A stretch of DNA of 64,000 nt from Malurus cyaneus samueli (taxonomy: Eukaryota; Chordata; Aves; Passeriformes; Maluridae): contig CM019217.1 in the NCBI GenBank assembly GCA_009741485.1, positions 32,635,165-32,699,164 of the forward strand, in the 5' to 3' direction. How positions within the stretch are numbered: position 1 is the stretch's first letter; each line of letters opens with the position of its first letter. The notes beneath the pieces were generated by a model. The model did no database searches and was not told the DNA's origin. It saw only the letters and a program-made list of their open reading frames with translations. The translations under genes were made by a program, and so were the position numbers. Shown in pieces: positions 1 to 13,000 of this stretch.

Positions 1-304
1 CTAAATAATATCAAACACCGGAAAATAAATATATCAATTATTATCTAGCTGAAGCCTGATTTTTCTGCTGGTGCATCAGGAGCTGGATTAGTCCCAGGGC
101 AGCACAGAAGAAGCTGAGAGGACAGGGACCTTCTGCAGGGACTTGCATCCATACAGAGAGAGGTGAGTTTGCTCAGCTAATGCTCTGTGGTACCGCCGTG
201 CCATGGAAACGCATGGATCTCGACTCACACATACTGCACTTCCCAGCTGGAAAGATGCTTTGCCTTAATCTCACTCTGAATTCCATCAGAAACCACTGCC
301 GGAG

Positions 305-764
305 AGAGGAGCAGCAAGCGCGCGTTGGCGCTGCTGGAGATGTAAGGCTGTGTTTGAAAGACCGCAGCCCCTCTGTGCGAGCCCCTGCGAGCCGCATTCC
401 CTGCGCGGAGCCGGGCCGGCCGCCGAGCGAGCTCCGCTCCCTGCCAGCGGCGCTGGGAGCGCGCCGGGGGCCAGCGGGCAGCGTGCCCGCCCTGCCTCGC
501 CCGTGTCTGCCGAGTGTCCTGAGAGGGTCCAGTTACTTTCATGCCGTGCGTGCCCCGCTGCGAAGCTATTGTTCCTGCAGCTGGGCAGTACCGAGCACCT
601 CCCTCAGCTCGAGATTAATCATCTGCGCGCAATTAACCTGTGACCTCCCACGCCCGCGGCGCGGGGCAGCGCTGTAGCTTTAACGCGGGCGCTGGAAGCG
701 GGAGGGGGACAGCAGTGCCAGCTCCGGCCCCGGAGCCGCCGCAGATCCCTCACTGCTGCCTGCC
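305..764 (+). promoter_or_regulatory. ENPP6: CpG-rich promoter and 5' UTR region of ENPP6
   Basis: The sequence becomes strongly GC- and CpG-rich from about 305 and stays so into the first coding exon (to roughly 905), in contrast to the AT-rich intron that follows. This is the usual appearance of a vertebrate CpG-island promoter. No TATA box is obvious near the gene, so the transcription start cannot be fixed. It probably lies within the last 100-200 bases before the ATG at 765. Two homeodomain-like AT-rich sites interrupt the GC-rich DNA, at 613-620 (palindrome GATTAATC) and around 631-637. Open frames through this stretch are compositional and are not called as genes. Confidence 0.6.
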
Positions 765-1020
765 ATGGAGAGCCGCAGCCTCCTCGCCGCCCTCCTGGCT
801 GCTGCCCTCACCGCGCTCCTGCCGCGTCCCGTTGCACCCTCGGCCCACCGCAAGCTCCTGGTGTTCCTACTCGACGGCTTTCGCTTCGACTACATCGATG
901 ACAGAGAGCTGGAGGGCTTGCCGGGCTTTCGGGACATTGTGAACATGGGGGTGAAGGTGGATTACATGACCCCAGACTTCCCCAGCCTCTCTTACCCAAA
1001 TTACTACACACTGATGACGG
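765..1020 (+). CDS. ENPP6: ENPP6 coding exon 1 (signal peptide, first metal ligand, nucleophile)
   Basis: Encodes residues 1-85 and the first base of codon 86. A hydrophobic Leu/Ala stretch at residues 5-19 forms the signal peptide. It is followed by the phosphodiesterase start [10 protein letters not shown] with metal ligand D37, then the nucleophile block [12 protein letters not shown] with S76. The exon ends ACG G before the donor gtgagt at 1021 (phase 1). The ATG at 765 lies in a good context and gives a proper signal peptide. The overlapping frame starting at 640 has no family similarity. Confidence 0.95.
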
Positions 1021-4000
1021 GTGAGTACTTGCATTTCTGTGCGATGCTCCTCACGGCTGCCAGCTCCCTGTGCCGAAGTTGAAGGCGGCTCCCTGAGTCT
1101 TGCTGTTCCAAAGAAGATATAAAAATAACAGAAGTCATGCTTTTAGCTGGGAGTTTAAAAGCGCTGTGGCATTACAGTTCAGAATTGTTTCTCTGAAACC
1201 TGTTTCAAACTCGGAAATGGTGTTTGGAGCTAATTTTTGAAGTTCCCCTTTGCTCATCTTGGTGTAGCCAGGTCCCTACCTGCTGCCACCTCAGCATCAT
1301 GGCCAGCTAGGTCTCTGTGGTAGGAGTACCAATGGGGACTGCTGCATATAGTATATAAAACAAAAACAACTGGGAATGCATGGAAAATGAATACAGACGC
1401 TGCTCAGGGGCTTTAATAAAAATGCATGCAAACCGAGTGTGGCTACACTGAGAACTTGTTTTCAGTCAGCAGGTCTGTTTTGGCAAGTTCAGCATTAAAT
1501 TTCTTTTTAAACTTAGTAGATTTTCTGTTCTGTTAACTTTGCTCCAAATCCTCATATCTGTAATAATCTGAAATAGCCATATGGAAAAACAGTCACAATT
1601 TTTACTTTTACTCCCCTGCAGTTTTTCAGAATGTCCAGGGGAGGCTTTCAGAAAATTTAGAGGACAGTCATAGTTTTCATGATTCTGATTTGCTTTTAAT
1701 CTTATATGGAGGATACATTATTACAGTGACACTGGGAAGGTGCACAGAGTACAGTTGGGCCAATTTCATCAGAGACAGACCGAGGAAACAACAGTTCAAA
1801 CAAACAAACAAAAAAACCCAAACAAACAAACACCAAACCAGATTTTTCTTCTGGAGTTTCTGATTGGATTTTTCTCTGGACTCATTGAACAAACAAGAAC
1901 TTCCACCTAATGAGTGAGAAAATCTATCCACTACTAAGATATGTGGCATTTTCTGCTATCCTTGAAACAATGCAGTGCCCAGTGATTCATATACTGCTTG
2001 CTGGGAAAGCAGAGAGATGCTATTGTAAGACAAAAATCTGACATCAGTTGTGCCCAGCTTGTTTTGAAACTGCTTAACCCCTTCTTCGCTCTCTCTCACG
2101 AGAAATGCCTTTCACTTGCTCATCTCTGATCAGAGAAGAATATAAAACCACCACAAGGTTGGTTTGGGGTTGGTTTTTTTTTTTTTTTCATGATTTGGTG
2201 TGAACATATCAATGCAGAATAAATGTCATGACTGAAAATAGAGGTATTCCACTCCAGATGCTCTTTAGGTGCATATAGGCAAACTGGCCTAACACTTCCT
2301 TAGGTGCAAAAAGTCTTTGGATGGAACTGTTAAAGAGAAGAAGAAAAGTGAATGAAATTTAACTCCTAAGCGTATTTAGTCATCACTTCTATTAAGTGTG
2401 TATACATAAAGTCTATAATCAGCCTTTTGAGGAGTTTTGAAAACATCCTACTTTGTACTCACAAAGGAGTTTTGTTATAGGTCATAAAACACCACTACTG
2501 GACTTTCCATATTTTTAGTAGAGTTCTGCACCTCAACCTGAAGTAGTAAGACAGTCTGTGAGACCAAACTCAACTCTTCCTGCAAGTCTCCCAGACTTTA
2601 TGATAAGGATATCAATGTAAATATGACTTAATTGCAAATAGCAATTCACCTTCCTAACACATGAGTCACAGTAGTATTTTAAGTAGGTCAGGAACAGTCG
2701 AGGACTAGGTTTAGGTGATGAACATGCCCAGTGGCAGACCCAAGGCTGCCCTTGAGCCCTTGGGGTGTTAGTGGACCCCAAGACGGTGTCCTGGCATGAC
2801 AGCAGGGAAAATCTCATAGCTGCACTGTTCTTACTCTTTGGAGCCATGGTGCCATTTCCACTCTAAGGAGATTTTATGGGGCAGTGGGGTTAGGAGTGTG
2901 AAGCATGTGGCAGATGTAGTGTTATGCTGTGTTCAGTGTGTGTCCATTTAAATTGCAAAGGTGGAACAGGTTTGAAGAAAACTCAGCATGACAGGGTGAC
3001 ACAAGCATCATGCCTTAATGACCTGCTTAGGGAATGGCAAAGCTGCTGCTTTATGGGCATGAGGAAGCTTTCATCACATCTCACCAGTCGTGCATCCCCT
3101 CTGCTGCAGGGAAACGCAACTGTAACTGGGTTTGCTGTCTGCAACTGGTATGTCTGACAAGCAATCCAAGAAGCTGTTTTGTTAAAACAACCTGGTGCTG
3201 TGCAAGGTAGCTCAAGCATGTCCTAGCTTAAAATCCAACTCCTTGAAAAGCAATCTTCTCTAGCAACTTCATTTATGCTATGTTTGCCAGTCTGGGCTTC
3301 TACAGTGGCATAAAGACTCATTTTTGGGTGGTTGGGGTGGAATCCTAGCTGGTGTCCTAGCTCTTCATGGTGCAGTTATGTTACTGCAAGTGTTGACCTG
3401 AAAAATGTGAAATGGAGAATTAAATAAAAAGAGACGTAGCTGCTGTGAGAGCTTTTGCAGGACTCTGTGAGCTTGGCAAGGGAGGGAAGGAGGAGTCCAA
3501 ATACATCTATTCCAAAAGGCTCCCTCAATCACACCGTATGCTGTTTGTTTTGCAAAGGAAGGATTTAAGACCATAAGCCATCTCAGGCTGTTATCCTGTG
3601 GGGAGTTCTTAATTTTTCCCTTTCCCTGCTGTGGCCTGGCTCTGCAGGGAGCTCTTATGCCAAGCTCACTGGAAAGTCTGAGTTCTCCCCTGTAACTGCT
3701 GCAAGCAGGAGTTACTGCTTCAGAGCACTTTGTGCCGTATCTGTCGAGAAAAGCTGCTTGAGCTGAGTGGTTGGGTTTCCCTCACCTGACAACCTGCAGG
3801 TGCTGGAGGGGTGGTGAAGGACTCCCTGCAGCTCAGCTCTCCTGAAGTATCCGCCCTCCAGCTGAGGCACTCAGGGGTCCCTCACTTTTCCAGCCAGCAT
3901 AAATACACACAGTGTCATATCTGAGAGAGAAATCCAGAGAGGATTTCTTTTCCAAGATCGTAACAAGAAATGAAATTTTTCTGGCAGGTCCTCCATGTGG

Positions 4001-7000
4001 ATGTGCCATCTGCCTGGTCAGCTATGCACATCCAAGAGTCATGTTTCACTTGGCCACCATGGGAAGCAAAGGGAGCCCCTGATTGCAGAGGTGGGCAGGG
4101 AACTGCTTGGAGTGGAGCCAGCAAGGAGCCTCCGTGTCCCTCTTTGGACAGGACTTGATCTTGAATAAATGCCAGAGGGGCTGTGATGTCTCATGAAGGT
4201 TGAAAGATGGAGAAGGTTGACCAGAGGACATTTTAGTCTCCTGCACCCAGAGACTTGCTGTAACACAGGGATAACATGTTTGGGGCTTGTCTAGAATACA
4301 GGAGTAGTCTGTAGTGATTTCTCAGCTACTGTGGCTCTTCCCTACATCTGCCATCATCTCCTCCTCTGCATGGCAGTAGAGAATGGGGCACCATGGCAGG
4401 GGTCCCAGGGACAGGTGACATCAAGGTCTACTTTGCCAGACTGAAGGTTTCACCCATCTTCCATGTTTCAGCAATCTTCCTTTCACTCCTCACTCTTGAT
4501 GTTGGCATATTTAACTGCTGAGGGGCTTTGGTGGAGTCTACCAGCCAGTCCACATCTGCTTTCTCCTGAGCACAGTCAATCAATATACACTGCACCCTGT
4601 TTATTCCATGTTTTCTGGAAGAAAATCCCCTTTGAGCTCCCAGCTCTGGAGTCCTCTGGAGTCAGCCTGATGTGCACGTATGCTAATACATTTATTGTTT
4701 GTTTGTGAGAGGTCTCCTGGTTTACAGCACAGCAGCTCCATGTGGCTTTCACTCAGTACCTGGAAGAAGCCCAGCCTGGTGGTGGTTCTAGTAGATGCCT
4801 CTTTTCTGCTGCACAGTTAGTGCTATCCTGACTTCAGCCTGGAAGGATGCTGAAAACTTCTGTTCAGCAGTCAGGAGAATTCTTAGCCATGTAAGCAATA
4901 CCTTCATGTTTTCTGAGGCATGAAAAATGGAATAATAGGGGTGCAACAGGGAAGTTTATTACATACACATGAATTTAAACTATCTCTGCCTCACTGTGCA
5001 AGCTTAGAAAAAATCCAGGAGGACTCAAAGTGCACGATGAGTGACAAGGTAATAGGATTTTTTCTTTTTGCTCCTCTTAAATAACTACAGATGGAACCAG
5101 CAGCAAATATTTAAAAGATTCTCGTCTTGACATACAGTTCTGAAATCAAGTCTCTTCCTTCTCTTGGATTCATTAGCTTTCCATTTCTAAAACTCTGTGC
5201 TGAGAAGCAAAAGAGCATGAATAAGTCTGTAGTAATACTATTAACTGGCAGGAGAAGAGTACTATCCCAGCTGGATAAGATAGTGGGAACCAGGAGGATT
5301 TTCATTTTCAAATTCTTCCTCTCATTTATTTACTCACCACCTGCAGAAAGGCTGCAATGCCAAGCACAGAGAAAGATTTTTCTCTTTCACATATACACAA
5401 AATATTGCAAAAATCTTAGTTTGCTTTTTACCAGTTAAAAAGATAGAAACACTTCCAAAGTGTAGAACAGAAAGCTTTTTCTAATACAAGTTCACAATGC
5501 TACAAATTGAAATACAGTTTTTCCTTCTAGCTAGCTATAACCTCACAGCTAGTGTACCTACTACCAGCTAAGTGGACATTAACACATCAGGCTATTTCTT
5601 TGCCCCAGAGCTGAAGTCACTGCCAGAGGTTCATACTCTCTCTAAAGATGCAGGCAGAAGCTTTGCCCATGATTCTGTCCAGGCCCTCTGTAGTGCTTGG
5701 AGCTGCAGTGCCCTTGAGCCATACCCTGCTGTGGGGAGTCAGATGTCCCAGAGTGGTCCCTGAGCCCACCACAGCTTGGAGTCCCTGCTCTCCAGGGACA
5801 CAAGACCTGGCTTCCCACACAAGAAAGCATCTGCAAAACCTCAGCTGGATGATTTATAAGTAATTTTCATGCACCCCAGCCCTGGCCCCATGATGAAAGC
5901 ATTGAATTAAGAGTTTCAAGCTCTTACTAAATTAACCTCCTTTAGGGAAAAAAAGTAATGCTGTGTATAGCAGAGATTTTTCTGTGCTTTTTTATTTGTT
6001 CCTGGTTGGATTGCGAAGTCTTGCTTGATGCAGGCTAAGGTGTTTATGCTTCAGCTCTTTCTGGTATTAGAGGTCATAAAAAATTGGAAAGCCTTTGCCA
6101 GCCAGCTCCTTTTGGAACATGAATTGCCCATGCACATCATGCAAGTAGTTTTTCCTTGAGGGTCTGCAGATAGCAGGACCACTTTAGCCAAGCCAGCATT
6201 CCCCCCAGACTTCTCAGGAGCTCTGGCCTTGTCCAGGCTCAATACTTAAAGTTTAGCATATGGGTTTTGGTTTTATTCTGTGGTTTTTCTTTTCAAAATA
6301 GAGCAGATGAGACTCATCAGGGCAACAGTAGAGCAGGGCATATATCAAAGCTCAGTTCTTGGGAACAGCAACCACTTTATCTGTTCCAGAACAGGAATAT
6401 GGTGCTGGTGACTTTTAAGATTTGCTTTCTTGATCCTCATGGCAGGCAGCATGAGCAGAGCAGAGCATTTCCCAAGACAAGCCATTGAGCTGTTTGCATG
6501 CAGGAACTTAACTCTTCCCCAGCCTGTATAGCCCCATGGCAGCCCACACTTGCTTCTGCACACCCTGGTTTCCAGATCTCACATGTGGCCAGTGCAGGGT
6601 GTGCAGCACTCAGTGTTACTGCACTGCTGTTGTGGGTGGCCAGATGGCTGTGCGTTTTGCTGGGGTTTTTTTAAATTTCATCTCTGTTTTGCAGAGATTC
6701 ATTTGAATGCTGACAAAAGTGCCTGGAGACATGGGAATGTGCTTTAGACAAATGCTGTATGAAGTGTAGTGTCCAAGTAAGCTGTAGCATGCAGACTTGC
6801 AAATGCTTTTGCTGGCTCTTCTCCAGAAGGATACAGCAGTTATCATATTCCTGGGAACTGTACCCTCTTTGTTTTCCTCCGTTGTTTGAGGAAGGAGTAA
6901 TTTTTACTACAATTACAGTGAGATTAAATAATGACATCTGTATTCTGAAATTGCTTTCTGGCCTGTTTCTATTTTTGAAACACTTAAGATAATGTTTGAT

Positions 7001-10000
7001 TACAGAGGAAAGCTGCAGTAATGGAAGAAATAATAAATTCAGAATGTTATGCTGACTCTCTAACGCCATGTTGCTATTTTGATAACAATTCAAAATAAGC
7101 ACACCAAAGGTAATTTTCTTAGGCTGGAGAAAACAAGTTAAAATGGGATATAAAGATCTGGGGTTGTACACAGGGCACAAAAGAAACTTGAGAATTGGGC
7201 TTTATTGTGTGTATGAGTATCTTGGGGGGAAGGGGGCAGGGGCAGAAATGCCAGGCATTCCAGGGCTTTTCAATCTGGTGAGCAAGGCTCAGAATAGCCA
7301 CGGTTGAAGATTAACAAAGGTCAAAAATAAAATTAGAGATGAGGCATATTCTTTGAACAGTGTTTACTGATTATAAATATTAGGAGAAGGAACTCAAGCA
7401 AAAGATTAATTAGTTATTGATGTCTTTGAGGGAGGCCTGGGGTCTTTCTGACCTCAAGACACAAGCCTCAGGTAAGCAGATGTGAATGGCATTAAATGGT
7501 TATGTCTTTTGATCTGTTGATCACCTGATCTTTCTTCCTGACCTTGTGAACCAGGGATGTCTTCAATGAAAATAGATGCATTACAGTATTCTAGGCCTTT
7601 TTTTTTCAATATTAAAATAATAAAAAGGAGTTGGAGTCCATATAAAATTGACATAATCTAATGTGGAGAACACTGTCCTCTGTATTGGTGCAAATAGTTA
7701 ATTAAACTTCACAACAATACAAGGAACAATCTCCAAACACTTCCTTAAAGACATGGACAAACACACAGCAGACCTTAAATCCTATAGGATTAGACCTCAT
7801 TGATTCTATATGGAGACTACTCTGTACATCATACAGATACCTAATCTGTAGGTTTCACAGTGACCTGCAAGTTTCACCACAGCTTCAGCACTGACCTGCA
7901 AGTTTCCCAAGCTGGCACAAATTGCCTGCCTGCAGTTTATCAGGTTGACAGATTTTAGGAACACATGAACTTTAAGAAGCTGAGGCTGTCCTGTATAGGG
8001 CTGCGTTTTTGATGCACTACAGAGATTTCCTGCTATCTGTTTTGAGACTCACAGCAAAGGGAGCACTTGGCAGCCTGAAGAAAACAGATTACTGCCCATC
8101 CAATCCACCAGTTCTCCTACATTAAACCTGTTTGGTTTAGTATGATAAGTAGCGAGTGCCACAAACTTGGACCTCTTTTCTTCCTCTGGGAAGGAGGAAA
8201 TGTTTTGCATAATTGAAATACTTTGTAGTAGGGAAGGAGAGTTCAAAATCCATTTCAAGATCACATGCACCCAAAGTATACAGAGTCCTCTGCTTGAAAT
8301 GACATTTTTTCATAGCAAGAGTACCAAGGTTATTTCAGTTCTGATCACCATGCTCAGGCTCAAAATAATCAAAGCCTGTTACCTGGATCCCTGCAATAAC
8401 TTGACTCATCAGTTAATGAGGATAGTGTCTAACACATGCTTCAGTTGTTGCTTTTTAAGATAATGAAATAAAAGTATTTCTAGTACAACTTCAACATTTC
8501 TTCAACAATCTTCAACATTTCTTTCCCCATTTCTTCTGTTCATTCAACTGCAGAATACTTCTTAAAATATAGTTTTTGCACTTCTGACAATTACAAGAAG
8601 CAGAAGACATCTCTCAGTTATTATATACTAGTTTTCTATAAAATGAAGTTCCCTAAGGACCCCTAAGATACAGTAAGAAGCCTGAACATGTCTGATGAAA
8701 TGGTGTGCACACAACCAAGAAGAAAGCATGATCATAAAAAAAAGAAAAGCTAACAATAATGGAAAATAAAAGCTGCATATAAATGTGTTTGGCTAGTTTT
8801 TGCCTGTTTGCAGAAAAACAATGTGCCTTACGGATAAAGAAAGGACAAATGCAAGTTTCTCAAGCTTTATGTTTCTAGATTGTGTTTTTACGAGCTTCTG
8901 TTCAGAGCCTGCTTTTCACCACCCTCTGGTTGTGAGTGCTGCTGAGTACCTTAAAATGGCCTCAGACTTGTCAGGTTTTGGGTACGTAGAAGGAACCAGG
9001 TTTCAGCCAAACATGTGGCACCCATGGGCTGCTGTAGATGTGGTTGGTGTGTGGGGGCTGGGTTCGAAATGTTGAGCAGGCCACGTGTGCAAGGTTTGTT
9101 TCTTCTGGCTCCAACTGTCTGAATCTGGCTCCCTGAAACTGAGCAAAGGCTGTGATCTTTCTGTACCATTTATAGAGAGCATATGAACCTCTAGATACCT
9201 GAGATGCCTGTCTTAGGGCAGCATGAATTGCTTTCTTATTACTCTTCTGATCCATTGACTATGAAGGGAAAATGGGGGCTGACAAGCTTCAGAACTAACT
9301 TTTGGGTGTCTGAACTGGGGGATTCAGTGAGCAAACTGGAGCACCTCAGTAAAATGTAAGAGTTAGGGAGATTGTATGAGCGATTGCAAGGTCAGAGATC
9401 CCTGATTTCAAGTTGGAGCTTTTCAGCTGATTTGCTGGATGACCCAGTAGTAGCAGTGCTGGTGCAGGTGGCATACTTCTGCTGAAGAACACCAATCTGA
9501 TTGTGCTGCTTTTTTTTCTCCAATCTCAAAGGTCGCCACTGCGAGGTCCATCAGATGACAGGAAACTACATGTGGGACCAGAAGGCAAATGTATCTTTTG
9601 ATATTGGTGTGAATAAAGAAAGCCTGCTGCCTCTCTGGTGGAATGGATCAGAGCCTCTGTGGGTCACAATGATGAAAGCTAAAAAGAACGTTTCCATGTA
9701 CTACTGGCCAGGTTAGTATGTGAAAAATTGCATCTTCACATCTGAGCACTCCATGTGCTGCAGGAATGTCTCTCTAATATATTTCTGAAATACAGATAAG
9801 AATTTTATGTGCTTTATTAACCACATGTAGAAATGAATTATCTTTTCCTCAATCATTTGCATATGCTTAAAAAGAAGACTGAAGAGTCACTAGAAGCAGC
9901 TTTCCACTAAATGCTAGCCTCAGGAACATGCTGGCTTGAAGAACATCTCCTCCTTCATCCACTACTTGTTCCTCTTGCCCACCAGTGACTTCTGCTGTGC

Positions 10001-13000
10001 TGAGGGGTTGCTCCATGCATGGTTCATGGTCCAATCAAAGTCAAAGAGTAACCACCTTTCCTCACTGCTTCTTTGGTTTTAGTCTGGAAATTAGTAGCTG
10101 AGAGATAAAGATGATCTGCTCTGTGGGGACAACAAAATCCAGCTGAAAGCAAAGCATCCTTGTCCTCTGGTCCTCCTTCATTGTTAATTCATCTGAGGTT
10201 CCAGTTGCTCTGAGTCTGAGCCATTCATTTGGAGGGACTTGGCCTTTCTGATCCTCATTTGTTATATGTCGGACCATTGGAATGACTAGGGATGTATAAT
10301 GACTCCTTTTAAAGACACAGAAGTATTGTACTTAGGTACTCACATGGAAATAGATGTTCCAGCTGTGCAACCCGACAAAATCCCTTGTAAAGTACCCAGA
10401 TCCTCATTTTTTTTACCTCCTAACTCTGCTGCCTATAGAAAGCAATCTGCAGATGTCCTCATATGTGTAAGTGCAGGCTGCAGGACCCCAGCACTGTCAG
10501 AACAGCTGTACTGAATACAGCCAGTGCCAGCAGGGCAGTGGCAGCTGACTCATGCCACGGGCTCCTGGCCAGCCTGTCTCTGCATCCCAATGCACATGGC
10601 CTGGCCACAGTCTTTCAATGCAATGTGGCTAATGGTGTCCTGGCAAAAAGCCCACGATTCTAAGGAATGGGAAGAAAGAGCGAACCGAAATGAAAAACAC
10701 TGGAAAGCCATCCAGAGTGTTTCTACACTGAAGAAGAAGAAAAAAGATCTGAGGGTGACAATATTGCCTTATGGACTCAGAGGCAGTCAGAGGGTTTAGA
10801 TCAGCCCTGAGAAAATGCTGCTTCTTGTTGAAGATATCCCAAGTGATTTAACAGCAAGGCAAATAGTAGGAAATAGAAATTATACAAGAATGCAGGAATT
10901 CTTGGAAAAATTTACAGTAATACCTCTTTCTGTAGACTATTCATTTTCAACTACTATTGCAATTGCTCTCAATAGTATAATTATGTATTGAGTAGATGTA
11001 GCAGCCTGCAGAGAGCTGCTGAAATCCAAAAAACCAGTATCACTTTCCATTAAATGTCATTGGGCATTATCTAGCTTAGCTACTTCATGCTACTTTTTGA
11101 GCTGTGTTTCCCAGGGAGAAGACATATGAGGTATGTATATATGTACACCTTTCACTCCCTTTTCCCAGTGCTTATGCTGCCAAGTGTATGCATTGACTCT
11201 GTTACGACACAGAGGGGAGAATTTTTTGCATGGATCTGGCATTTTAGCTGTGGACTGTGACATGTACCTCTGTCTGTCCTTAATTATTTATCTGTGATGG
11301 CTGACCTTTGGCTAAGCCATCAGGGCTTCAGCAGCAAATACTGAAGCACATGCTTATTTTAAGGGTATTAGAGGTCTCAAAGGACACATTGGCCCTACAC
11401 GGTCAGGCAAGCAGGGTGAAATGTGGAACTACTGAACTAAAACACAGGGTTGCAGTAGGATTCCAGGTATAACTGGGGTGAACAGAAGTGTCTCCAAATG
11501 CAATGGTATTCATTACACTTTCCTCATGTGCTTTTTTAAATTGTTTTCTAGTTCCACAGTAAGGTCAAAAAGCCTTTCTAAAAATTCCAGATCTATCATT
11601 TTAAAGCTTAAATTCTTAATAAGCCATTTGAATGGGGAGCAATGCTAAACAAAATGTAAATAAAATCCCAAGATTTAATAACCAAGGTGAGTAGAGGTCC
11701 CACAGACATTTGCACCACATATGGTCTGCTATTAGTGATTAGCTGTCCAGCCTGAGGATACACTGCTGCTTAGTAATGAATCTTGCAAATATGATAAATA
11801 TCCAAACAGGAAAAGTCTGGGAAACTCTTAGTAGGACATGCAATAATCAAATTCACCACACTTTGTTCTGGAAGATACTATTTTCTCTTTAGCCAGCAGT
11901 GAAAACCTATGAGATCAATCAACTACAACAGGAAAGCACAGGAAATGACAAATTCCCAGGATTAACTTTTACCACTGCCATTTCCTCCTCAGAGCCAGTT
12001 CCAAGCTTTGTAAAGTCTGAACCCAAACTCTGCTGCTTCACTTTCTTCCCTACATTCCTCCCTCATGTATAGTAGCATCGGAGAGGTCCTCACCCTCAGC
12101 CCAGTAAGTGGCATCATCCTAGATGCTCAAGCTCCTTCATTTTCCAGCAGCCTGTGCAACTACCTCAGCTAAATGCAGTGACAACTTCTCTGAACCCTGA
12201 AATGTGAGACAGAGGGGGGGAAAAAGACTCTAAACTCAACTTTTGCCATTTCAACACAACATTTGCCAGATCGTTCAGCTAGTCTGGAAAGTTTTCAAAA
12301 CTTTCTGTTATGACATGAAGTGTCCAACTGTTAAATAAATGTTTAGAAATGCAATTTAAACCTGGCAGAGGTTCAGGTCTCCATGTCAGATAGATAAAGA
12401 GGAACCTATATATCACATTGAAAGAAGTCCTTATTCCTGCACCAGTAGTTCAGATTTTTAAATAAAGGTTTAGCATCACACAGAACTGTGCAGAAAGGTA
12501 GTAAATACAGCTTAACTATTTGCAGTTTAACCAAGAAAAACTTAGCATTCCCTTTGGCTGGCTTCAAATCTGTTTAAATTTCCTTTCCCATAATGTTTAA
12601 ATGAGAAAATTTACCATCTGTCCTGGCCTCTGCCAAAATGAAATTTAAATTTTAAAGGGTCTTTATGGCCAGTATTTTGGACTTGTAACAAGCCTTAACA
12701 TTAAAAATCCAAATTTAAATTGTATTGATCATAGAGGCTAAAAAAACAAAAAAGGGAAAAGGAAGCTCTTGGTGTCAAAGCAGCTTAAATTTCCAGTGGT
12801 ACTGTCAATGAGCTGCACACTTGAAGACCACTGTTTCACAGCCAAAATGGTTTCTAATTGTTGCTACCCTGTAGTCTTTTGCGTCATGCTCATCACTTGA
12901 CAATCTAGAAATAGCAAAGATATCTCAGCAACTAAAATATCCCAGATCCCCAAGAGGTTAATGCTTCCAGTTAAAATTATCTCATGAGTAATTCTGAGGA

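Noticed and set aside
6671..7180. A 169-codon minus-strand frame in ENPP6 intron 1
   Set aside because: No recognisable motif, no splice support and composition like the surrounding intron. A frame of this length is expected by chance in 64 kb.
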